Shown: positions 33,151-45,221, counted from the first letter of the stretch. The stretch is DNA of 64,000 bases from Manis javanica (GCF_040802235.1 NC_133172.1:32259738-32323737); one strand, 5' to 3'. Notes: generated by a model from the letters alone, not told the origin. Translations and numbers: made by a program.

Positions 33151-34740
33151 CCCACAGCAACATGAGGCAAGCAAGCACAGTTACTGGGTTTTTCAAAAGA
33201 CCTTTTATTCTGAGAGTTCAGTCCTTCTTATTTGGGGGTTTAAATGTCCATTCTTTTATGAAATCCTGGTTTTAATGAATAATTGCTGATTTCCTTTTTG
33301 AATGTCCTTGCATGGCATAAGGCACAGATTTTAAGAACTTGGTAGTATCAAACTGATAAGCCAAATCTGGGGGAGAGTGACTGTTGCATGATAGATGATA
33401 TCTTCCTTCCCAGCATCCTGTGAAGGTGCAGATCAGCGTTTGCTAATCTTCTCCCCTGATGGGGAGCTCCCTACCTCCCTTGGAGTGCGGTTTGGAGGAG
33501 TGCTGGCTTAGGGAAGCCGATGCTTGTGGCCCCCACTGGCCCAGGCCCGAGCCTGCCTGTGAACCCAGAGATACGCTGTGGGAGGGAGTTCATGGTCAAG
33601 CCCTAGTCACTCTACTGCTCAAGACCTTATATCACTGTGGGTCAGAGAAAGAAGGACAAGGTTTTTCCTGCCCAGTCAGAGATTATGGGTGATACTTTTG
33701 CTTTCTTTGCTATTCCTACCATTGTCTGAATTTTTACAACAAGCAGAAAACCTTTTACAGCCACCTACAATTTTAAAAGTAATAATTGCTCATGGCACCA
33801 CATTGGAACGCTAACGGAAGGACAATGAGAATGTCTCCCTCCCATGAGAAAATGATGGCCAGCATTTTGGGTCCTTCCCTTCCATCTATAGGACCACGCA
33901 GGAACAAAGGACATGACTGGCTGCTCCATGGAGCACCCTGTAGCCAGATGTCCAACACCTTTGCTTTGAGAGGACCCTGGGGCAGAGACTAAGTCTGCTC
34001 CCTCTTGGGTTCCTCTCTCTTCTGTATGGCCCGCCAATCCCCATCAGCCTCCTCAGGGATGCCAGCCAGTAGGAGCTCTCCTGATAAATGTTCCTGGGGC
34101 TGAAGGAAGAGGCCACCTCGGCCGGGCCCCCAGGAGAGCTCTGTGCCTTGAACTGGGGCAGACAGGCTTGTTCCTTCAGGTCGTTTAGCTCAAAACTGAG
34201 CTAAGACTCCTAATGATCTCAAATGATCTGAAATGGTTCCCCAAGCAATCTGGGCAAACCCTGGGGAGTTCAGAGGGCATGTGGGGGCCCTGGGCCCTGG
34301 GGCTGGAGGCCTGCCCACCCCTGCTTTGCCTGACACAGATTCTAGAAGGGAGCAGATGCCTGATGCCAAAGGCCTGGTGGGAGTTAGTGTATGTGCACTG
34401 TGGTGCGGGGGAGGGCTGGGCAGGAGCAGGGGGTGCAGTCCAGCTTGGGGCAGTGTCTGCAGCGGCATGGAGGAGGCAGTGGCTTGGGGTAGCTGGAGAC
34501 AGCAGTGGGTGAGAAGAAAGAGGTCACTCTTCCAGAAAGCTGAGTGCTCAGAGCTGGGGGGTTCCCAGGGGCAGGGAGTCTTGGCTGCTGTTTGCCCAGG
34601 GCTGGATGGTCTGCAGGCCAGTGCCAAAGCATGGCTGGGGGTTCCCTGTGGAAGTGGCCAGTCCCAGAGTGGAGGAAGTGCTGGTACTGACCCACCATGC
34701 AGTTCTGGGACCTGGAGCTAAAGGGTCTGAGAGGACTTCC
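33151..34740. other. Unassigned
   Basis: Contains overlapping antiparallel frames of 145 codons (34190-34627, minus) and 162 codons (34233-34721, plus). They are shadows of one GC-rich stretch. No repeat or exon recognised. Confidence 0.35.
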
Positions 34741-34741
34741 A

Positions 34742-34970
34742 CTCATTAACAATGTGGGGAAAGCAGGCCCAGAGAGGAGCAAGGACTTTCCTGAGCTCCC
34801 TTAACAGGTTGGCAGGCAGCGGAGCTGGGACCTTAGCCCAGGAGAATCTGGAGATCTGGTTTGAGTCCCAGGTCAGTTGCTTATTAGATGTGTGTATGAG
34901 CCCTGGGGCCTCAGCTCCTCCATCTGAAAACTGGAGATAAATACAGTACTCCAAGAAGCTGATGTGGGAC
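34742..34970. repeat. Two MIR SINEs, divergently oriented
   Basis: Minus copy at 34742-34840 (ggcccagagaggagcaagga), plus copy at 34845-34970 (gatctggtttgagtcccagg, cctccatctgaaaactggag). They touch at 34841-34845. Confidence 0.7.
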
Positions 34971-35379
34971 CCGGGGCTAATGTGTGCAAAGGCACTTTTT
35001 AGTTTGCTAGTTACAAATGACTCCCAATCTAGTTTCCATACTTCTGCTGGACTTTCAAGGAGCCTCACATCCACCTCTCTCCTCCTCCTGGCTCTCCAGT
35101 AAGCTTCTCAGGGGCACTTGCTCTTTCCCTGTTCTCAGTGTTTGGACCCCCATTTCCCAGTGGAGATAAGCCCAGCTCCCCATTCTCAGTTCCATTCCTG
35201 TGAGTGCCCTTCAGAACATGTGACTGGGACACAGGCTTTTCTTCCTGCTCTGGGCATGGCTGGTGGGCTAAGGAGGGAAGGCACATGACTTCCCGGAGAT
35301 CTGGGTGACCTGTCACCTGGGTTAATGGCTGCTGAGAGTACGGGGAGTCTCTGCAAGGAGACCAGCATCTCTGCACCAA

Positions 35380-35480
35380 ACCATGTGCTTGACACAACTT
35401 AGTCATTTAAACATCATGGCAGACCTGTGATGTTATCTACAGCCGTTTTACAAATGAGGAAACTGAGGTCCAGTTTGCCA
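35380..35480 (-). repeat. MIR SINE
   Basis: catgtgcttgacacaactta, gttttacaaatgaggaaact. Confidence 0.7.
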
Positions 35481-36780
35481 GAATCACTTTCCTTTGGATG
35501 TTCTGCATCCATCAAGCCTAAAACCTCTAGGCCTGGAGCCAGGACCCTGTCTTGTGTTTCACTGGGCACTTTAGGGGCAATGGCCTGGGTGCCACTGAGC
35601 AGGCATGTGGCTGCTGCCAGCTTTGTGGGGTCCCAGGTAGGAGGGAACCAGGAGCCCAGGCCATCTCCTTGCTACACACTCTGGCCTTCTGAGCATGTAG
35701 AGGCCTGGGGCCCAGAAGACCGAAGGTGCCACAGCTGAGGTGTTTTACTGGTGTTTACATACCAACTCTGCTCTCAACCTAGGCTGCCCTCAGTTTCATT
35801 AAAGAGCCTAGGCTTTCAAATCACCCCTCAGTGTTTCCTACCTCTCTGCCAGGTCTGTGAAGTCAGAGGAAACATAAACCATTGTTGCCTCACCTTTAAG
35901 AGGTTAAGGCCTTGGAGAGCTCTGGGGCTTCCCTCAGGTGTGAGTTCCCAGAAGACCCTGACTCTGTACATTCATCCATTTCCCTAATGGTACAGTTCTA
36001 ATTGAGCTTGTCAAGTATGTCATACAGAGTTTTGAGCAACCAGAGACCCTGAGCCCTGGAAACTATCAGACCAAGCCAGTTCTATACAGGGCTGGGAAGT
36101 CCTGCTCAGCCAGGCACCCAAAGCAGCTTGCTCTCTGCCACAGTATAGCTACTCAGCTTTCCTGGAACGCTCTCTAAGAATGTCATGGAGGTGCTGTCAG
36201 CCACAAGTAGTGACTTTGAACACTAGGTCATTCTACCATGTAAGAGAAACCCAGTGACTGGGTAGCTCCATGTAGGTTCTGCAGTGTCTTAGAAACCTAG
36301 TCCAGTCTTTTCATTCTCTCTGCCATCCTCAGCATCTTGGGATGGCCAACCTCATGGCCTCAAGATGGCTGCAGCACCTCTAAACATCACTTGTTCATGT
36401 GTCACCATCCAAGGGTCAGGAAATGGCTCACTTTCTCTCATGTGTCTCTTTGAGAGAACTAGTCCATCTCCTAGAAGCAGCCCTAGCCCACCCCTTACCT
36501 CTCGCTAGCCAGAACTGATGCTAGGTTTGTTCTATCCCAGTTATTGGTGGGAGGAATATAATTCCCATGATGGGTTCAACTAGTCAGGGTTCATCCCAGG
36601 GTTGAAGTTCAGACTCCCTCTGTAACCCATTAGCTTGGATCTGAACAAAATATTAATGAGGAAGAAGGAGGAATTCTGACAACCAGCAATCAAATGAGTC
36701 TCCCTTCATTTCTCTCACTATTGGTGTGTATATACATGTTTGCTTCATTTTAAAAACACCCCTTAAAAATTACTTTAAAA
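35481..36780. other. Unassigned
   Basis: About 1.3 kb of unique-looking DNA. I recognise nothing in it. Confidence 0.4.
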
Positions 36781-36784
36781 TTCT

Positions 36785-36890
36785 GCTTCTGGTGATACCC
36801 TGAGATTCTGTTTAAGTGGTTGGATGTCACTTGGGTTTAGGGTTATTGGCAGCTTCCCAGGAGATTCCAGAGTGCTGCTAGAGTTGAGGA
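36785..36890 (+). repeat. MER5-like hAT fragment
   Basis: accctgagattctgtttaag, then ggcagcttcccaggagattc: wording of the MER5 group. Confidence 0.45.
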
Positions 36891-37561
36891 CAGAATGGAA
36901 AGCACCTGTGCTGTGTCACACTGGCACTACTCCCATAGCTAACTCTCAGTACTATTTTCATTTCTGCAGTCTCATGGATGAAAATCAATCTCTTCTTGCT
37001 GTTTAACTGGCATTGCCCTGTTTAGCCCTGAGGATGGGCATCTTTTTGCATGCTGATTACCCTGTGGCATGCCCACACCCCATGATTTTCCCCCCATACT
37101 CTGCCCACTTTGTCCCTCACAAAGTCAAAGCCCTTGCATCTCCTTGTCTCACTAGTCTACTAGGGGCCTCAGGAGACCAGGAGCAAGAAGCAGTTAATTT
37201 CCCATTTTAGAGAATGGACTTCAAGACCCAGGAAGGACCCAAGGTCACATGGGGGATAGGAGGCAGAGGTGGGCTCACACTGGGGTGTTTATGCTTGGGT
37301 CTGCCTCTATTTCCAAGACACTGATAGCTTCCACAATTTTTTAGGTAAGGAAATCTTTTTTTTGACATCTTAAATGTAACTGCAAGTAGAAAACGGAGAA
37401 AAGGGCTATCACTGAGGAGCATAGTTTGAGGTATCTCCTCTCTGCTTCTCTGCTTCTTGAGGGTGGGGGCCGGGTCTTCCAAACTTCCCTTTACCCTCCA
37501 TGATGCCCAGTGCAGGCCAGGCCACTGGTTGGATTCCACTCCTAACTGCTGCTTTGTTTGG
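36891..37561. other. Mostly unassigned
   Basis: A small reverse MIR trace (aatttcccattttagagaat, ggacccaaggtcacatgggg) at about 37190-37260. Confidence 0.35.
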
Positions 37562-38455
37562 CCTTTAAATTTTTTTCATGTTTTTATTAAGGTATAATTT
37601 TTTATAAGGTATAATTTTATTATATGATTTACACAGTCACCCTTTCTTGTACACAGTTCTGTGAATTTTGACAAACCACCACCATAAACACCATGTAGAT
37701 CATCTCCACCACTCCCTACAACACTCTGCATGCTCCTTTTAGTCTCTCCCTGCCTCCATTCCTGACCTTTGCAACTGCTGATCTGTTTTATGTCTCTATA
37801 GTTTTGCCTTTTCCAGAATGTTATAGAAATGTACTCCGACACCATGGAGTTTTTTGAGCCAACTCTTTAACCTCAGGCAGGATGCATATGAGATTCAGCA
37901 ATTTTGGTGCATGTGTCCACTGTTCATTCCCTTTTTTGCTTATTAGTATTCCATTACGTGGATATACCACAATTTGTTTCTCCATTACCTATGTGGGAGA
38001 CATTTGGCTTGTTTCCAGTTTTTGGTGATTACAGATAAAACTGTTATAAGCATACACTTAGAAATTTTTGTGTAGACATAAATTTTTATTTCTCCTGGGT
38101 AATACCTAAGACTGGGATTTCTGGATTGCATAGTAAGTGTATGTTTAACTTTATATGAAACTGTCAAATTGTTTCCAATTGTAGTGGACCGTTTTGCATT
38201 CCCCCCAGCAATGTAAGAGAGTTCTAGTTGCTCTGCATTTTTGCATTTTCATCAGCACTTGGTATTGGCAGTTTTTTCCTTTTACTTTAACCATTCTAAC
38301 CATTCTAATAGGTGCAGTGCTTTCTTATTGTGGTTTTAATTTGCATTTGCCTAATGACTAATGATGATGTTGAACATCTTTTCATGTGTTTATTTGCCAG
38401 CTCTATATCTTCCTTGGTGAAGTGATCAAATCTTTTGTTTTTAACTATGCTTTGA
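37562..38455 (-). mobile_element. L1M (L1MC/ME-like) 3' region, reverse
   Basis: About 0.9 kb: tttttattaaggtataattt, acaccatgtagatcatctcc, tttgcttattagtattccat, acatttggcttgtttccagt, gcatttgcctaatgactaat. The longest L1 piece in the window. It has a large internal simplification but no later insertion. Confidence 0.88.
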
Positions 38456-39165
38456 GAATAATTTATATACTCTGTATATAATATAAACTTAAAAAAATCA
38501 GAATCTGCTCATATAATTAATGATATTCTAAGAGATTTTATGTAAAAGTTGGATTGCTGGTTTAAAAAAAACCTGGGAGATCTGGTAAAGCTGAGCCCAA
38601 TATCTTATGTTGCAGTATGCTGCATCTTTACATGGGCTGTGTCCTCCAGCCTCTTACCTCTTTATATGCCAGCCTGTTTCCTGTACGAGTTTGAGTTTGA
38701 GACCCTCTGAATAATGCTTTCGTATGTTTGCCCTGTGATGTGTGTTGTCCACAGAGACAGCGCCCCCTGGGGCTGAGTTCAGGTTTTGCAATTATCCTCT
38801 TAACTTCCCAATGACCCCTTACCTAGAACTGAATCCCCAAAACCCACTTATTCAAATGACCATAACATTCTTCCTTATACCCCTTGCTTCCTTGATGTTC
38901 CCCATCTGATCATGGTGTTGTGCCATGCACTTAGTAGTTTATGTGGATGGGGCTCCCTGGAGTTGTGCAGTGCACACCCTACACTGCTGTACATGCTAGC
39001 CCAGCCCTTTGTTTCTCCCTACCCCACGGCTCAGGTGTTTATTGCTTGCTCACCAGGTAGGAGGATGCTAATATAGCAGAGACCAGAACTTCAATTTGTC
39101 TCAAGACCACCCCACCTTCTTGGTTTTTGGTTTTAAATTTATAAATGCATTGTGAGGATTATACT
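38456..39165. other. Unassigned with CTCF-like motif
   Basis: Repeat-poor. A strong CTCF-type core AGCGCCCCCTGG lies at 38759-38770. 38930-39010 is homologous (reverse complement) to 42462-42530. Confidence 0.4.
38759..38770 (-). promoter_or_regulatory. CTCF-like core motif
   Basis: AGCGCCCCCTGG equals the reversed CTCF core (ccAGGGGGCGCT). The part after it (ggctga) fits less well. Confidence 0.4.
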
Positions 39166-39169
39166 AGTC

Positions 39170-39358
39170 CAGCGGTTCTCAAACCACAGAATGGATGAGA
39201 ATCAGTTGGAAGGCTTGCTGACCCACTGATTGCCATGCTCCCCTCCAAGTATCTGATTCAGTAGGTCTGGAGTTGGGTCTGAGAATTTGTATTTCTAACC
39301 CATTCCCAGGTAGTGCAGATGCTGTAGCTGGTTCAGGGCCATGCTCTGTGAACCACTG
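39170..39358 (+). mobile_element. MER5A, hAT-Charlie DNA transposon
   Basis: Complete 189-bp element from CAGCGGTTCTCAAA to TGTGAACCACTG, with the internal attcagtaggtctggagttg and aatttgtatttctaacccat. Terminal inverted repeats are present. The flanking 8-mers (tactagtc, tcctggat) share only part, so the target duplication is eroded. Confidence 0.93.
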
Positions 39359-40044
39359 TCCTGGATCATCCAGACAGAAAGAAAAGGAGGAGAGTGATTC
39401 TAAATGGGGGAGACTGATTTAGGGAGGGAAGGTGATGAGAGGAAAAGTAAATTCCCTGAGAGAGCAAAGGGGTGTGTGGAATTCTCAGATCCCTAAAGTA
39501 ATGGGACAGAATCTGGAGAGAGGGGTGTGGTAGCCCCTCAGAGGGAAATGGCTATACCTGGGGTGGCTGGCCTGATATCCCAGGCCTCAACAAAGGCCCC
39601 ATGCCCACGTGTAGCTGGAGGTTTCTGAGCTGCAGCCTCTGAGGGACCCTGTGCAGTTGTCCAGCTCAGCCTTGGGATGGGAACCTGTCAACAGGGACAA
39701 GGAACAAATTTCTAGTCAGGCTACTTGGGAGAGCCCTTGGAGTCATGTTTAATTTGATTTTAGAGAAATAAAATAAGGACTTTTTAAAAAAAACACATCT
39801 AAGATCATGGAGTAAAACTCATTTCTGCTATACATGGTTTGAGTTGTATGCACCTCTGTCTTCACAATTACAGGGGTTAAGCAAATGATAATTCTGTCTT
39901 TCCTGACCATCCAGAAGCTGACAGTGGGAGAGAAGTCAGAGACAATAGAATTCATGTGTGGATAATCTGCAAAGTAAACAGTTAAGAGTTGGTTGACATT
40001 ATTGATTGTTCTCCCTGTCACTACTAATAGCTGATGATAAAAGC
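39359..40044. other. Unassigned
   Basis: No element recognised. An A-rich run at about 39785. Confidence 0.4.
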
Positions 40045-40255
40045 ACTAGTTAGGTGCTGATAAATTACTGTATCAGGTACTATCTGCAAGGATATCTAGT
40101 TACATTATTTAGTTCAAACCTCCTAAAGCCTTATGGGGTAGGAATTTGTTGTGCCCACCATACAAATAGGAGAAACTGATTTTAATAAAGGCACTCTGTC
40201 CAAAAGCACACAGCCAGGGGCAAAGACTGGTGTGGAACTCGGATCTGTCTTACTC
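40045..40255 (-). repeat. MIR SINE
   Basis: gataaattactgtatcaggt, aaagccttatggggtaggaa, aaagcacacagccaggggca. Confidence 0.7.
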
Positions 40256-40329
40256 TGTTTCCAGGGAAGATTATATAGCTGTAAGAACAGGTAATCTCTC
40301 AAATCACCTCAAATTTAAAATGGTGCTCT

Positions 40330-40740
40330 GCATCAAGGATACAGGGTAAAGTCAAAGGGCAAAGGCTGGGGGCAAAGCCGGACCTCAGGGGCTGAGGCTC
40401 CTCCCTGCTCTCTGGGGCCGTCTGGCCCGCGTGTCTTTGTTTCTTTGTGTGTATCAGCTTCATCTTCCTTTCCTTCCGGACACTCCATCATTCTGCTTGC
40501 CGCTGGTCCGGCTTTGGTGATCCCCAGCCAGGTTATAGACGAGAACCCAACCCCCACTCTCAGGAGGAAGGATCTGATTGGCCCAGCGTGAGTGAGGTGG
40601 CCATCACTGGTCCAATCGGCTGTTTCAAAGGAGGGCGTGGTGGGGAGGCGGGAAGATCAATTAGGCTGAGGTGTCAGGGGCGGAGGATGCCAACCCCTGG
40701 GGAAAGGGGCGTCCTCTGAGAAGGGGGCCTCGGTGTTGTG
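40330..40740. promoter_or_regulatory. GC-rich segment with paired CCAAT boxes
   Basis: Moderately CpG-rich, repeat-free stretch. An inverted CCAAT (gattggccc) near 40575 and a direct one (gtccaatcgg) near 40610 lie about 37 bp apart, and GC-box-like ggggaggcggg follows at about 40641. A candidate promoter or enhancer; no exon recognised. Confidence 0.3.
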
Positions 40741-40769
40741 CAGGAAAACCTGAGGCTATGAGAAGTAAT

Positions 40770-40995
40770 CACCCAGCTCTTGATGAACCCAGAATGGAAT
40801 CGCTTGCCTGGGTTTTGAGCCAGGCCGACCTGGGTCTACCTCTTGGCCCTACCGTGTAACCTTATGCAAGTTCTTGAGCCTCCAAACCCTTGGTTTTCTC
40901 AAGTGTGAGATGTAAAGACCATAACCCACCTCATAAGATTGTTGTGACAAGTAGGTAATGTCTACTAAGCCCCTGGCACATAATATACTCCTAGC
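40770..40995 (+). repeat. MIR SINE
   Basis: ccgacctgggtctacctctt, tgtaaccttatgcaagttct, acctcataagattgttgtga, gcccctggcacataatatac. Confidence 0.88.
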
Positions 40996-41124
40996 ATTAA
41001 CATCAAGCTTCCAATAGTATGGAAGGCATTCCTTATGCTTTTCTTTTCCAAAATAGTCATATTGTCTGTAATATCAAACTAGAGGACAAATAAGTGTGAA
41101 TCCCCTTTGTCTTGTAATTCTCAC

Positions 41125-41240
41125 CTCTTGAGTCTATCATTAACCTCTGTGTGACCTCACATCCGCTATTTGAATGCCAGAGGGCCTCAGTTTCCCCATC
41201 TGTAAAATGGGCATGACCATTTCCCTACTTCCTGCTACCA
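41125..41240 (+). repeat. MIR SINE (3' core)
   Basis: cctcagtttccccatctgta, aaatgggcatgaccatttcc. Confidence 0.75.
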
Positions 41241-41754
41241 TCTCCAATGGCAGGGTTGAAGTTTTGGTTAGCTTGGGGAAATAAAAGCAGGAACTTTCAG
41301 ATAAATAATAGTTTACAGCAACAGTTAAAAAAAAGGTACCTAAACAGAGTTGAAAGCTCAAATGCTCCATGGATGAGGAAAAAAACCTTCAGAAAACTGG
41401 TTACTTCCTTTGCAGAGGCTCGGTATTGCCAGATATTCTGATGTAAAGGGAAATTAGAAAGAAAATGCTCCATTTCTTTAAGCATTATTTAACAATCTGA
41501 TATACTTTAAAAATCTTTTAATATTTGAATTAATATTTAAATCAAAAGCCATCATGGGGATCAAGTAAGACATTCCCTGGTGCCACTGCTTTGCCTCCTC
41601 CGCCGAGGAAGGCAGGAAGGTTTGGGGTCTCGCTCCGAAAGCTGTCCCCTGCTCAAGCCCTGGTCCAAACCTCTGGCCAGGCTACAACCACCCCCTTCAC
41701 CCCCAGCCCCAGCCTCAGCCTCCTCCCCGATGGGTGCCAGTGATGACTTCAGCT
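41241..41754. other. Unassigned, AT-rich then GC-rich
   Basis: 41470-41560 is very AT-rich (ttaatatttgaattaatatt). The following 200 bp turns GC-rich. No repeat recognised. Confidence 0.35.
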
Positions 41755-41950
41755 GGAAGACAAAGGGGCTTTCATGTTCAAAGGCCGGCAGGACAGTTCA
41801 TCCTCCGTCCTCCACAAACAGACAGGGTGGCTTTGATCTGGGTGAGGGTGGAGGCAGCAGCTCCAATTAGGAGATCAGCCCATGACTGGGCTAAAGAATG
41901 TAATAAAATAAAAGATCTAAGTGGTGGTAATGAAGGGCAATAGAAAAATG
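41755..41950. promoter_or_regulatory. Candidate regulatory segment with TCF-like cluster
   Basis: GCTTTGATC at 41830-41838 fits SCTTTGATS. TTCAAAGG lies at 41777-41784 and acaaagggg near 41760. The right part (ccaattaggagatcag) adds a homeobox-like core. Repeat-free. Confidence 0.35.
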
Positions 41951-42461
41951 GTGCCACTTGGGGTTCTCCCTGAGCATCCCATTTGAAGTAGATTAACCAA
42001 CTGGTGCAGGAAAGGGACAAGGGGCCAGTCCCCAAGTCTCTCCCAGCCTTTGCCCTCATCCCTACTCTGGGGCATGGTGGGCACCCCTGGGTGCCATCAG
42101 AAGAGACAGCATGACCTATTTTTCTGAAGCATCCCCCTTATCATCTTTGTAGACACTGCCACTTCCATTCAGTGGAAATGGCACCCTTCTTCATTCAAGG
42201 CATGTGAGTTGAGACCTTCCCCAGGACCTCCTGTGGGGAAGAAGCCCCTGCTGCCCCAGCCTCTGTCCCCCTCACCCTGCTCTGTGGGCTACTTTGCTCT
42301 TTGGAGCCTGACCCATGAGGTTTTGTCCTGCATTACAGCAGAGCTTGGGGTGTTTCCTGCCAGAAACTTTGGTTCCTTCAGGACAGAAACCCTTGCAGAT
42401 TGGGGATGGCAGGTCTTCCTGAGTGTTGGCATTCTCGGTGCTCACTGAGGGAGCACACAAC
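41951..42461. other. Unassigned
   Basis: Nothing recognised. Confidence 0.4.
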
Positions 42462-42530
42462 ATGCCAGGCTGCTACATATGGCTGCTTAGGTTGTGCACT
42501 GCACAACCCTAGGGGATACATTGACAGTCT
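42462..42530. repeat. Unnamed repeat with 19-bp palindrome
   Basis: GGTTGTGCACTGCACAACC at 42490-42508 is a perfect palindrome around a single centre base. The surrounding 60 bp match 38930-39010 in reverse complement, so both belong to one old family. Confidence 0.6.
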
Positions 42531-42744
42531 AGGGAGTGACTGTTTCCATAATTCCATTTTTCTTCATGATAATTCTGCAAAGCAGTCATTTTGGTTTTCA
42601 AATGAGGAAACAGGCTTGGAGGGGTTGAATGATATCCCCCAAGCAAGATGACTAAGCTGGGAATGTGGATCCTGCTGGCCCTCAAAGCCCTTACGTTACT
42701 ACATCAGGATATGACACTGAAGGTGATGGTCTGGGACAGGTATT

Positions 42745-42960
42745 TAGTGGACACTGTTCTAGAGCTCTGTGTATATTAACCCATTGAATCCTTTCACATC
42801 CCGAGGAGGTGGTTACAGTGATTATCATCTCCATTTTACAAGTGAGGAGAGGCCTCAAAGTAACCTCCCCGAGGGCATTTAGTAAGCAGAGTTAGGGGTG
42901 TTTGAGCTCAAGATGCTGGGCCTTCAAAGCCCATGATGTTGACCACTACATTATGGTGTC
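42745..42960 (-). repeat. MIR SINE
   Basis: acactgttctagagctctgt, catctccattttacaagtga, then the tgaccactacattatggtgt 5' end of the reversed element. Nearly full length. Confidence 0.82.
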
Positions 42961-43859
42961 ATCATTTTTACCTCATTTCTGGCTATTTGGTCTGATGTGG
43001 GTTTAAAAAACCACTTTTAACTGGTGGTTCCGTGCACCTGAGAAAGCCTGGGGGAGAATATTTATTCTGTCCTTGACCATATTTGTCCCTTTTAGCTGGT
43101 CAGGCATCCCTGAGCAGGAACTTCCTGGGGCGATGGGTCTTCTTCCCTCTTGGCAACCACGCCATCCAGTGCGCCTCCTCCTGCTCCACGCCGAGGCAGC
43201 AGAATACCGTGCCCGCTCCCCTTCCCTCCCTGCAAGGGGGTCCTGCTTCTGGGGAAACTGCCCCAGCACAGTCTGGATTTCTCAATAATACGTAACCTAG
43301 AAGGCAGTCCTTCCCTGGACATGTAATTCCTCCAGCTTCTATTTTATTTTTTGTTTCTAATTATTAGCTTTTCAACTGGTTTGGTATGACTTGACATCTG
43401 TTACTTCTGATTTCCAGTGAGTGGATGTAATGGGAACATTAACTTTGTTCCTGTCTATTTGGTGACATGAGAAGTGACTTTTAAAGAAGACCCAAGGACT
43501 CCTCCCATCTCCTGGCAGTGGAAGAGGAAGAGGAATCCAGTGAAGGTTGCTCTGGATCTGTGACTCTGATTTAGCTCCAAACAAAGGAGATCACTGAGCC
43601 TGGGGTGTGGAGCCAATTGCCCTCTGAGCAAGGCAAGGACACGCAAATCCAGGGGACCGCTCTGGAGACCGCACAGAGGCACATTGTGTTTTTCTCCTTA
43701 TTGACCACAGACTTAAAATTCATCAAACTTTTGAGTTAAGTTCATGAAGTCATACCTGTCAGGCCAATCACCTTGCCAGGTGTAAATCCAGAGGACCTGA
43801 GGCACCCTGAAGAGGGCCCGGGCCCTTTAAGTCTCCTTTGTTGGCAAATTTCCGCTGGC
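42961..43859. other. Unassigned
   Basis: A 14-bp palindrome AGGGCCCGGGCCCT lies at 43813-43826. 43000-43100 has enhancer-like texture (agaatatttattctgtcctt). No gene. Confidence 0.35.
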
Positions 43860-44035
43860 CTTCCTGCCCACTTTAGGAAGGGCAATCTGTTTTACTCAGT
43901 CCACCCATTCAAATGTTAATCTCATCCAGAAACACCCTCACAGACATACCCAGGACAATGTTTGACCAAATGTCTGGGCATCTGTGTCCAGGGGGTGGAT
44001 TTTCTAGGATAAGTCTGCCTGTATTCCAGCTTCAA
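43860..44035 (-). mobile_element. LTR-like repeat, reverse
   Basis: tttactcagtccacccattc, aaatgttaatctcatccaga, aacaccctcacagacatacc, aatgtttgaccaaatgtctg: a very common mammalian LTR-like text. Probably MaLR/ERVL class; subfamily not certain. Confidence 0.6.
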
Positions 44036-45220
44036 TATCCTTGCTGACAAGTTCTTGGTGCCCCCTAAACCACAACCCCACGCACACCCCTGAGTTGTGC
44101 TCTCCCTACCTATGCCTCGTGCCTGCTGCCTCCAAATTTTCCCCCTCACTCTCATGTTCAATCCTGGGTGGTCCCAGCTGCTTGCACCTCATGGCTGATA
44201 CCCTCTCACCTGCCTCCCCCATTCTGCTCAGACTGCTGGGGTGGCCTTTAATGCCCACATTTTACCATACCCATAGGATATAGGAGCAAGCAGCATCTCC
44301 AGAGACAGAGCTTCTTCTCCAGTCCTCTCCTCCTTAGTGCTAGCAAGCCGGGGCCCATGGAAGGGAAGGACGTGCCTGAGGTGGCTGCCCTGCCCCTTGG
44401 GCCCTCATCTTCCTGAGTGTTCCCAAGGGGTAGTGGCATTGAGGAGGGAGGAGAGGGTTGTAGGCATGATGGGGAGGGAGGGTGTAAGTAATGTGGTTGG
44501 GATGGTGGGTGGGAGGTACATAAGTGAGCTGTGGGTGTGTGATAGACCAGCGTGTTCTGTGCACCTGAGTAGGTATGTGAGTTTGTGTGGCTCCTACAAA
44601 ATAACCCAAGGCAGTGGAGACTGAATTGGGGGTGGGGGCAAAGGAGTTGGGCAGGGGGACAAGCAGATGGGTTAGTTCATGAATAAAACCCATTCTTAGG
44701 ATCCTCACTGAGGGAGTGAGAGCTCCATCCCCTTCAGACTCAGCCCACTTTCAGGCATACCTCACTGAGGACTTGCAGCGGCCTGTTTGGCTCCCAGCAA
44801 TCCTGGGAGGGGTGGCGGTGGGTGTTAAAACCCATGCAGGGTCCTCCTGCCATTTGGTACCCTGTCAGGAGGCAAAGCAAAGTGTCAGCTCCCCTGGAAC
44901 AATTTCTGGCTGTGTGCTCGGCCCTTCGGGCCACCATTTCTTTCATCTGTACAGGAAGGGGTGTGTCAGGCTGGAGGCAGTTTCTAAACATCAGCCTTCC
45001 ATGCCAACATCTGCCCTGTGGCCTTGGCAGAACCAGAAAAGTCAGGACAATGCAGTGAGTTGTTCATAAGTCTAAATGCATCCCTTTAGTGAACTACTCT
45101 TTCTTCTGAGATGACGTCCTTCTTCCTTTTAATATTCAAATGCCCTTTTAAAAATCAAATGATAAACACTGTGTGTGTGTATGCACACGTGTGCACGTTT
45201 GTATGCTTATGGTGAAAGGC
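44036..45220. other. Mostly unassigned
   Basis: Short GT run at 45168-45185. Frames of 95-122 codons near 44340-45069 lack recognisable features. Confidence 0.35.
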
Positions 45221-45221
45221 A

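Noticed and set aside
34190..34782. Overlapping 145-, 162- and 132-codon frames
   Set aside because: Mutually overlapping frames on opposite strands in one GC-rich stretch; none shows a domain.
43813..43826. 14-bp palindrome AGGGCCCGGGCCCT as a protein-binding operator
   Set aside because: Made only of GGGCCC blocks, which arise easily in GC-rich DNA; no repeat or partner site nearby.
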